Shown here piece after piece: positions 55,948 through 64,000 of a DNA stretch of 64,000 nucleotides. Source of the stretch: Amborella trichopoda (taxonomy: Eukaryota; Streptophyta; Magnoliopsida; Amborellales; Amborellaceae); NCBI RefSeq assembly GCF_000471905.2, contig NW_006498527.1, forward strand, positions 290,043 to 354,042, in the 5' to 3' direction. Under the pieces are notes generated by a model. It saw only the letters and a list, made by a program, of their open reading frames with translations, ran no database searches and was not told the DNA's origin. How positions within the stretch are numbered: position 1 is the first letter of the stretch; each line of letters starts with the position of its first letter. A program made the position numbers and the translations under genes.

Positions 55948-57060
55948 ATGCGCCTTACCACTCGACCCTTCAGTTCATTAGTCCTTGCTCCATCCCCATC
56001 TCTTGTACCTCCAAGCCTGCCCAGGAAGTTTGTAGCTCTAAAAAATCCTTCGCAGACATTGTGGTTTCTAATATTGCCCAACTTTCTTCCTCTTGTCCAA
56101 CCTCTACCTCCCTTCCTGCACCCTCTTCTTCATCCATTATCCTTGTATCTTGTGACAAGCCAGCTCACCCCACCCCCCTCACCCTCCTCCTCCTCCTCCA
56201 GCCCTTTTTTTTTTATCCAATGGGGTGCCTCTTATTTTGCTCCCCAAAACCATTGAAACTCTGGAGCATATTTCCTCTTTAAAAAATTCCTTCACAGCTT
56301 CATTCCTGCCTCAGAGAAATGATATCAAAGGAATCACTAAATGGTTCCAGTCTATTTTAAATAATCATCACATCCTTTGTAGCCCTTTGCACAACGGAAC
56401 CTATCTTATCTCTTTACCAGATGGTGCCCTCATCCCTCCTGATGTATCCCTAAATTGTCTTTCCTTCAGAGGGGGGCAGCTGACTCTCAGAACTTAGAAT
56501 GAGTCCATTGATGCCGAACTCAAAACCAAGCTATGGATTCTTATCCAGGGTATTCTTATCCATCTTTGGTCCCATTTCATATTTAAAGCCATGTGGTGGC
56601 TTCATTCCAATTAATTGGAAATCCTTAGGCTTTCACCCCTTAGGCCGCCTTATCCTATGATGGCTTCCTGTGGTGGCTTCATTTCAATTAATTGGAAATC
56701 CTTAGGCTTTCACCCCTTAGGCCGCCTTATCCTCCTTGTTGAATTCCCTAATCCCGACTCCATTCCCTCATCTTGCGTTCTTAACTCTAATGGCTTCTCT
56801 TACCACCTCAAAATCTCTATCTAGGGGTCTGCAAACCCTGATTGCCATGAAAGGGTCCCTATAGACCATGAAGGTTGGACAATTCTGTCTGTGCCCAACT
56901 GCATATGGTCTCTCCTCAGGACCATCGTAATCTGGTGCACCTCAGCCCCAGCAGCGGGCTCCTGTGGTCGCCTTAAATGCTTCCCTCTCTTGCTCTCTCC
57001 AGGATTTGATATTCTCAAGGACCCACCACCTCTTGACACGTCCCCCACAATCATATCCCC
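55948..57060 (+). pseudogene. L1 copy D ORF1 remnant
   Basis: Contains the plant L1 ORF1 signature KSFADIVVSNIAQLSSSCP (about 56040), SLPDGALIPPDVSLNCLSF with RGGQL (about 56410-56480), a DUF4283-like basic/aromatic segment, and SCGGFISINWKSLGF (about 56665). The reading frame is broken repeatedly. No CCHC knuckle was recognized. Confidence 0.7.
56592..56745. repeat. 77-bp tandem duplication in L1 ORF1
   Basis: The unit starting TGTGGTGGCTTCATT(C/T)CAATT and including GGCTTTCACCCCTTAGGCCG is repeated head to tail at 56592 and 56669, nearly identical. Seventy-seven is not divisible by three, so the duplication shifts the frame. Confidence 0.88.
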
Positions 57061-57099
57061 CTAGCCTCTCCTGCCTAGACCTTTTGACGGCAATCCATC

Positions 57100-58250
57100 T
57101 TCTATGTCCCATTTCGCCACCTTGTCATCTCTTGATGCCATTCCCAATGCCCCTCATGCGCGGTCATGCGTTGGGGGTCAATCAATCACCTTTTTGGTAT
57201 CCCCATCTCCGGTACCTGCTGCCCCTCATTTCCTTGGCTAGCTATTAGTACGCTCTCCCCGCCTCTTCCCAATGCCCCTGCCATTAATTCCATTTGCTGC
57301 TCTTCTATTCCCCTCTCTATTCCTTATTCTCTCTCCATGTCCCCCTCATCGAAAGCTGCTCCCTTTGGTAACCCCCTCTCCTCCCCTCGTCCTGTCCTCA
57401 AGACCTGCTATCCTGCCTTTTCCTCTTCCTATCTCTCGCTCCCTTTCCCTTGCTTCTTCTCAATCTGCTACCTCGCAATCCACCCTCGATATCATTTCCC
57501 CCCTTCATCATGGCGTTCTTCAGTCGTCTCTCCTTCCCTAGCCCTTTGATCCTTCTCCCCCTCTCTCAATCTCATCTCCATCCCCCATCCCCTCCACTAA
57601 AACCCCTATCCCCCCTTTCTTTCTCCGGCCTCACCCACTCTTTCCCTTCCGGATCAGTCTTTCTCTATCTCTGCATTCCCTCTCATGCCTAGAAGATAGA
57701 AACAACGCCTAGTCCTCCCGGGTAGGTGGTGGAAGCCTTAGTCCTCCTCTGCCCCCCCGCACTCCAACCCTCCTACCCCCCTTGGTTCAACTACCTCTCT
57801 ATCCTTCTTACGTCCATTTCGATGGCTTTCCTACCCCTTCTTCAACCAATGAGTCTTCTCCTCCCCCTATATGTCTTTTTTTAATCCTCACCTTCTATCC
57901 CCATCCCTTCTAATTCCTTTGCCCTTCCTCTCCCTAATCCACCTGGGTCGGGTCTTGCCCAAACTGACTTGGACACCTTGGTCCCCCTTTCGCTAGAAAT
58001 GAGGCTGCCTCTTAACACCTACCAGTCCTCCCAAGGAAGAATTCCCCCTGTCACTTCCCCTCTAAATTACTTTTTCTCCCCTCCACCTACCCCTCAATCC
58101 CAACTACAAAACCTCCCCCCTCTTCTCTCTCCACCCCTCTGCAAATAATTTCCCCTGTCTCCCCCCCCCCCCTCCTGTTCACCCTTTTTTCTAATCAGAA
58201 TCATCAAGGCTTCTTTGTCGATTTTGATGCCGACTCTAGTCGCATATAGA
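57100..58250 (+). other. C/T-rich region between L1 ORF1 and ORF2
   Basis: About 1.1 kb very poor in A and G on the plus strand, with many runs of CCCC and TCTC. Its Pro/Ser/Leu-rich open frames reflect composition. It is the hypervariable ORF1 C-terminal/linker part of the L1. Confidence 0.6.
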
Positions 58251-58567
58251 GGTGGATATCTAAGAGCTTTAGAGAATCGACAGAGGAGAGCCGCGTGCGG
58301 CTAACATGATTCGAACCATGGGCCTCCTTTTTTATGGCAATATTTCAGATATTACTGACTCCCTCAGGCAGGACACAAGAGCTGTGCAGGCAATTGCTTC
58401 CCCCATTAAACCTAAAGGATTTAGGGAACTTATTAATCTTCAATCTTACGTCAATTATGATTCTCCTGCCTCTTATTTTGCTCTTGTTCCTCTTCTAGCA
58501 TCTCTATCACAGAGTTTCAAAAAACGTAGGTTTAGAAGAAAAACCTCCTCCACCCTAAGTCCCCCTT

Positions 58568-59424
58568 ATGAAGATCCTTTACTGGAATATCTTGGGCCTT
58601 GGGCCCCATACCACTGGAATATCTTGGGCCTTGGGTCCCATACCAAGCGCTACGCGGTTCGATCCCTTATCTCCTTGCATTTTCCGGACATCATTGCTTT
58701 GTTCAAAACTAAACTCCCCACCCCTGACCTTAGCCTTATTAGGGATACTTGGGGGAGGAGACCTTGCAACTAGATGGCAAAAGGCTCCCTTGGAGCTTCT
58801 GGGGGTATCTGCGTTCTTTGGAACTTGATCATTTACTAGGTTGTCTCTTCCTCAATTAGAAGCTTCTCCATCAATATTTTCTTCTGTAGAATCTCCAATA
58901 GATTCTCTTCCAAAGTGTCCCTCATTTACGGACCCAATTTTCCCTCCATCTGCCAATCTCTTTGGCCGGTGCTCCTCTTTGAAAATCCCTCTTCTGGTAT
59001 CCCCTGGCTTCTAGAGGGTGACTTTAATGTCTCTAGATGTGTTCATGAGAAGAGTGGTCCTATCACGACCGCGGTGAGAGCATTTTCGAAATTTATCGAC
59101 TAGGTGCCCCTCTTAGAGATTCCCCTTTTAGGTGCCTCCTTTACCTGGTCTAATCATGTTACCCCGCTAGTCATGACCAACATTGACACATTCTTGGTCT
59201 CTAATTCCTGGGAAATGGCCTTTTTGGGTACCCGGTCTAGTGCTTTACCTAAAAAAACCTCGGATCACAAACCAATCCTTCTTGATATCAACTCCCTCCA
59301 ACAGGTTAGAAAACCCTCAGATTTAAACTTTTCTAGTTCATCACGAACCCTCCTTTCCTCTTTCTTCAAATCTTGGTGGGCATCATATTCGGTTCATGGG
59401 GTTCTACCTGTCCAAAAACTCTAG
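58568..59424 (+). pseudogene. L1 copy D ORF2 endonuclease domain
   Basis: Starts MKILYWNILGLGPHT, the usual plant L1 ORF2 start (MKILSWN.RGLG). It continues with WLLEGDFNVSRCVHEKSG (GDFN motif), GASFTWSNHV and KTSDHKPILLDIN (catalytic SDH). A 32-bp tandem duplication at 58581-58644 duplicates the WN.LGLG coding region and shifts the frame. Confidence 0.85.
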
Positions 59425-60095
59425 CTACTGAAGGCTTCAATGAAACATTGCAGCCGGAACTTCCCTAGCGACTTTAGAGACCAAATCCTTGCCAGTAATA
59501 ACCTTATCCAATCCTTAGACTCCCTGGAAGAAACCAGGCCTCTCTAATCAAGAAATTGCAGACAGATCCTTGGCAAAATCCTCTCTCCTCCTTCTCAAAA
59601 AGGAAGAGACCTTCTGGTACCAGAGGTCTAGAATCAAGTGGCTGAACGTAGGGGACAAAAACACTGCCTTTTTTCACAAAACCGCAGGTGTCAGAAGAAG
59701 AACCAATGCTATCACCCAAATTTCTGTAGGCCTTTCTACCTATACCCTCTCTGAGCAAGTTAATAGACTTATAATTGGATACTTCAAAAGCCTTTTCTCC
59801 GCCTCCGCTAGACTGAGGCCCTCCCTACCTTCCTTTTCTTCTCTTTCTCCTTCGGAAGTGGTCTGGTTAGAAAGACATTTTGCGGAGGAAGAAGTCCATA
59901 GGGCTGTTCTTGACTTCAGCAGAGATAAGCCCTTGGCCCCGATGGTTTCCCCATTGTCATCTTTCAAGAATTCTGGGACACTTTGGCCCTAGATCTTATA
60001 GCCTTTTTTAATGAATTCTATATGAGGAGCCGACTCAATTCTGTCATAAATTGTACATTCATCACCTTAATTTCTAAGATTGAAGGGCTGGAAAA

Positions 60096-60924
60096 ATGAG
60101 AGACTTCCACCGTATCCGCCTTCTCAATTCTTCCTACAAAATCATGTCGAAAGTTCTAGCCTTCTACCTCCAATATGTCCTCCATACCATTGTCTCCCCC
60201 ACTCAATCAGCCTTCATCGCTAATAGGCAAATCTTAGATGGGGCCTTCTCTGCCCACGAAGTTATTCATTCCAGATTTTCTATAGGGACCCAGGGCCTAA
60301 CATTAAGCTAGATTGGAAAAAGGCTTATGATAGAGTAGACTGGGACGTCTTAGATGATTTGCAGGTGTGTATGGGTTTCAGCGCAAGGTGGAGATCTTGG
60401 ATCAAAGCTTGTATTTCTAATCCCTATTTTTCTATCTTGATCAACGGATCACTCGTGGCTTTTTTCCTATCTCCAAAAGTCTCAAGTAGGGGGACCCGCT
60501 ATCGCCCTTTCTTTTTACTCTCATTGGAGAATTCTTCTCCAAATCTCTTTCTGGACTTTATAATAGAAGTATCATGCGAGGTTTTCAAACCTCCTCTTCT
60601 AGTCCAATTGCGTCTCGTCTGCTTTATACAGATGATAGCTTGATTTTCTGTGATGCTGAACCACAACAACTTGATGACCTTTGGTTGCTCCTTAGATGCT
60701 TCGAAGTCACCTCTGGGATAAAATTTAATATGTTCAAAACTAAAATGATGGGGGTGAAGCTATCCGAGGTTGAGACCTTTTCCCTTGCCCATCATTTGGG
60801 TTGTGACATGGATCCTCTACCCACCAAAAACTTGGGCCCTACTCTTTGCTTTGGCCAAGTCAGAAAGCATTTATGGGATAACCTTTTCAAAAAATTCACC
60901 TGGAAATTCGCTAATTGGAGGTAA
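60096..60924 (+). pseudogene. L1 copy D reverse transcriptase domain
   Basis: Blocks: RIRLLNSSYKIMSKVLAFYL, SPTQSAFIANRQILDGAFSA with HEVIHS, LDWKKAYDRVDWDVLDDL, WIKACISNPYFSILINGSLV, and RLLYTDDSLIFCDAEPQQLD with catalytic YTDD intact in place of FADD. The third block is in another frame than the second. Confidence 0.88.
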
Positions 60925-61707
60925 ATTCCTCTCTTTGTGGGTTCAAATTATTCTCATAAAGTCCACCCTGGCCGGCATCCCTATCTATTTTATGTCCCTT
61001 TTTCAGATTCCCTCCTCCGTTGTTCTTCGCCTTGAAAACCTCGTGAGAAATTTCCTGTGGAGTGGCGCCACAGAGGATCATAAGCTCCATTGTGTTTCCT
61101 AGAAACGGTGTTGCATCCCACAAAAATTCCACAGTTTAGGTATCAAAGCCTTAAAAAATCATGAATACTGCTCTTCTGGGGTAATGGTGTTGGAGGTTTA
61201 CCTCCCCACATCCCCTTCTATGGAAGGACATTGTCTGGGCTAAATATGGGTTGGAGGAGATGGTTGGCTGCCAAAAACTCCTTATTTTAGAGCCTCTGGG
61301 GCTTGGAAATCCATTTCCTCCTCTAAGAGTGCCTTCAATGTGTCTGCTAGATTTATGTTCGATGATGGTCAGATTAGATTTTGGAAAGACCTTTGGGTAG
61401 GTTCCTCTGCTCTCGACCTTCTTTTCCCTTCCCTATTTCATTTGGCCATTGATCCAGTGCCCTTATTGCCCATTATGTGCAACGTTCTGGCTCTGATCAG
61501 TCTTAGACTCCAATTTTTAGAAGGAGCCTTAATGATTCTTAATTTCCTACCCTTAACTCTCTCTGCCGTCTTTTGACTCTTGTTCTCTCTCCTCACTAGA
61601 CAAGACTTCCTTCTCTAGGCCCCTAATTCTTCGGGTTGCTTCTCAGTCACCTCCTTTTACTATTCCCTCCTTCCCCCTTTGAATCCGACCCCTATTCTCA
61701 ATAAAGT

Positions 61708-62694
61708 GTGGTCTTTTTCCATCCCCATAAGGTCCAGGGATTTTTTTTTATTCTGATCCATGGAAGATCTCTAATCCTTGACCAGTTGCAGAGGAGAGGT
61801 ATTTCCTTGCCTAACCATTGTATCGTATGTCTGAAGGACAAGGAGACCATCCCCCACCTATTCATTCACTGCCCCCTCTCCTTTTCAGTTTGGTCTTTCT
61901 TTCTTAAGCCCTTCAGATTTCATTAGGTCACTCCTCAATTTGTTGTGGATCTCTTATGGGCCTACATAGGCTCTCCCTTCCCCAAAAAAGGTAAGAAACT
62001 CTGGACCATAGCCTTAGCAGCTATTTTGTGGTCGATTTGGCTTGAGAGAAACGCTAGAATCTTCTGTGGCCTTGCAAACCTCTACCCCCATTCCTAGGCT
62101 CAACTACCTCATTGGTCTCCTTTTGGGCAAGTAGCATCCCAATCTTCTCCCAAATCCCCTTTTCTCACCTCAGTGACAGTTGGTTTGATCTGCTTTCTCT
62201 TAATTCCGCTTCCCCTCTTCTAGGCCTTTGTGGCATCCCCCCTCTCCAGAAGTAATTAAATTGAATACGGACGGAGCCTGCTTTGGAATTCCGGGTCCCT
62301 TTTGTTATGAAGGTTCCCTGGTATTTTTCTCCTATTCTTGGGCCCCCTGGGAATTTCAGATTCTAACTCTACAGAAGCCTTCGCCTTATTGGAAGGCCTC
62401 AAGAAGATCCATTTCACCAGTTGTCATAGCTTGGCAGTGGAAGTAGAGTGTGATTCTAGCAATGTTGTCTCTTGGGCTTCCAAGTCAGTGCAGCCCCCTT
62501 GGAGATTGACGGCCATTTTTGACCTCATAGCCCTTACTTGCAGCAACCTCCCAACCATAACTTTCACCCATGTTCATAGAAGTGCAAACTCAGTGGCTGA
62601 CGCGCAGGTCAAGGGTGGAGCTAGAGCCGCTTTCCCTACTATGGAGTTTCTGCCACAATCCCCTGCCTTTGGGGCCCTCTTCCTCGTTCCTTAG
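61708..62694 (+). pseudogene. L1 copy D zf-RVT and RNase H domains
   Basis: zf-RVT: LDQLQRRGISLPNHCIVCLK, then KETIPHLFIHCPLSFSVW with the CX2C..HX4C set intact. RNase H: PEVIKLNTDGACFGIPGP (first Asp), TEAFALLEGLKKIHF (Glu), VECDSSNVVSWASKSVQPPW (Asp), RSANSVADAQVKGGA (final Asp). The catalytic residues survive but the frame is broken between LNTDGAC and TEAFALLEG. The stop at 62694 ends ORF2. Confidence 0.85.
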
Positions 62695-62990
62695 TAGGAT
62701 CAGCCTTCTGCTCTTGCACATCGAGGCCGCTTGGTACAAGTTACTGGTACACTCTTCGACCATTCCCTCTACTCCCTCTTATCTTCCTCTTCTCTCATTC
62801 TCTCTCTCCTTTTCTGTCTGTTTCCAATACCGCATGTTCCCCTACCTATCTCTCTATCTCCCGCAACTCCCCCCCCAAAAAAAACGAACCCTGGGAGAAG
62901 GGGGTAAGAAAGTAGAGAAAAAAGGAAAAAAGAAGAAAGAAAACAAAAATGAGGAGAAAAAAAAAAAAGAAATTTTTTTTTTTAACTTTT

Positions 62991-64000
62991 CAAGAACAAA
63001 TTGAGGAAAACTCCTGCCCCATCTATTTCACTTTCCTTTCAGGTCGTCCCCCTTCTCTCCTCTTATCTCAATGCTCTTCTCATTAATCTCTCCCCTCTGT
63101 ACTTCCCTTTCACCCTTATCTCTCTCTGTACCCCTCATGTTCTAATTCGCTCGTAAAAAGAGTCAAGATTCAAGAGAACAAAATGGAAAAAGAGTTTGGG
63201 GAAAATATAAAGAGAAAAAGTGAAAAAAGGAAAAAGAGTTGTAGGAAAAAAAGAAGAAGAGCAAGATAGATAAAGGACGGAGAATAAAAAAAAGAACCAA
63301 AAAAAAGGAAGTAGAAAAAAGATAAAAAAAAATTGGGTTCACTGCTTTCTTCACCCCCCCCCAAGTCTAATCTTCTTTTCTACCTCATCCCTTCTTTCTA
63401 TCGCTTTTTTCACTCTCTATCTATTGAAGCTCTATTTGCTTCTGGTCTTCCTTTCTCTATTTTAACTTCTTCTCATCCCTATCTCCCCACCTCTCTCTCG
63501 TTTTCTCTTTTTATCTCTCTCTCATCGTTATTCCCCTCTCATAACTCGGCTAATTCCTGAGACCCCCAGCGCCCCCCCCCCCTCCTCTTCTCTTCTTGCT
63601 CTCCTCCCCCTCCTCCTCCTCCTCCTCCTCCTCTTTCTCCCAATCCCTTTGCCCTTCTCTCCCTTCTCTCCCCTAGTAGTGTTTACAAATAAATTCTTGT
63701 TACTACACTGAGCTGTACTAGATCTTTTTTCGCTTATTCCCACTGCCTCAGCCCAAGGATGATAGCGTACACCTTTTCACTTAAGGATTCCCTCGGCGTC
63801 CCGAAGCGTAGTCATTCATTTGACGGAGCGCACCAACCTAGTCTTGAGGATCTCAGTCTTGAGAAGACCATTTTTTATATTCTAGCAAATGGTTATAGAC
63901 GCAGATTTTCCATGTTTTTCTTCTCGTTGTTTTTGTTCTTTGCTTTACTTTATCCCCCCGTTGTAGTCTGAGCACCCAACCTGTGAGATGCATTTTATTT
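62991..64000. other. Low-complexity CT/GA-rich sequence after the L1
   Basis: Blocks of CT-rich (63010-63150, 63360-63700) and GA-rich (62880-63330) sequence, including (CTC)n at about 63605-63632. The last 300 bp are more balanced and open but contain no recognizable domain. Confidence 0.5.

Larger units (their letters stand above)
55930..62990 (+). mobile_element. L1 LINE, nearly full length, broken (copy D)
   Basis: Order: ORF1 remnants (about 55950-57060), a C/T-rich stretch (57100-58250), ORF2 endonuclease (58568-59424), linker (59570-59760), RT (60096-60924), post-RT region, zf-RVT (about 61780-61890), RNase H (62228-62690) and an A/GA-rich tail (62872-62990). It is much longer than copies A-C and sense to the plus-strand gene in its intron. 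Frameshifts and stops occur throughout, and two local tandem duplications (56592-56745, 58581-58644) break frames. The start of the element and its target duplication were not found. Confidence 0.88.

Noticed and set aside
56821-57054. Minus-strand 77-codon ORF
   Set aside because: Shadow of the L1 ORF1 remnant on the plus strand.
57166-57692. Three long overlapping Pro/Ser/Leu-rich ORFs
   Set aside because: The C/T-rich composition has few stop codons in any frame; it is L1 ORF1-ORF2 linker.
62570-63743. Overlapping Phe/Ser/Lys/Arg-rich ORFs on both strands
   Set aside because: They arise from CT/GA-rich low-complexity sequence; the part up to 62694 is covered by L1 RNase H in another frame.
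1-64000. tRNA, rRNA, CRISPR array or prokaryotic operon
   Set aside because: No cloverleaf with TTCGA/TGG arms, no rRNA words and no regularly spaced repeat-spacer units were seen; the GAATC arrays at 28-30 kb have irregular spacing and transposon-like ends.

Overview
This is a eukaryotic nuclear window from a flowering plant. The evidence is spliced genes with long introns, plant-type L1 and RTE LINEs, a Ty3/gypsy element with a plant-style primer-binding site, and a hAT transposase remnant. There is no operon structure, tRNA, rRNA or CRISPR array. Lineage cannot be fixed from sequence alone; long TE-filled introns fit an angiosperm with a fairly large genome.

The only confidently named host gene is SEC8, the exocyst subunit (EXOC4 family), on the minus strand. 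Its start codon is at 38584 and twelve coding exons run down to 8636. They give 595 codons plus one base with every splice phase consistent. This is a little over half of a plant SEC8 of about 1050 residues; the rest lies beyond the left edge. A probable 5' UTR exon ends at 39653. Its introns hold most of the repeats between 0 and 39 kb: a decayed Ty3/gypsy element (2.7-7.66 kb), three RTE LINE fragments ending in GAT-repeat tails (0.94, 9.8 and 14.5 kb), two closely related 5'-truncated L1 copies (13.5 and 23.4 kb), a 23-bp L1 micro-insertion (16.03 kb), a putative non-autonomous hAT-like element with arrays of palindromic motifs (28.2-29.9 kb), and an LTR-retrotransposon-like relic next to a 20-N gap (31.7-34.7 kb). 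A short L1 with an 11-bp target duplication sits in the putative 5' UTR intron (39.2 kb).

From about 39.7 to 44.2 kb is an AT-rich intergenic spacer with a strong 36-bp foldback. To its right is a second, divergently transcribed plus-strand gene, inferred from phase-compatible exon-like segments at 47.47, 48.01, 48.52 and 54.28 kb. They would encode an Arg/Ser-rich, mitochondrial-presequence-like N-terminus. I could not identify the protein, and the rest lies beyond the right edge.

The introns of this second gene contain a minus-strand hAT transposase pseudogene (49.95-52.13 kb) with an adjacent array of about 160-bp units, a Z-DNA-prone tract, a 36-bp perfect inverted-repeat element, and a nearly full-length but broken L1 LINE (about 55.9-62.99 kb: ORF1, endonuclease, RT, zf-RVT, RNase H). 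Both host genes therefore appear as small exons in a transposon matrix. I found no convincing novel protein system. The most unusual items are the palindrome-array element at 28-30 kb, the L1 micro-insertion at 16 kb, the 160-bp array at 52.6-53.3 kb and the foldbacks at 41.3 and 55.3 kb.
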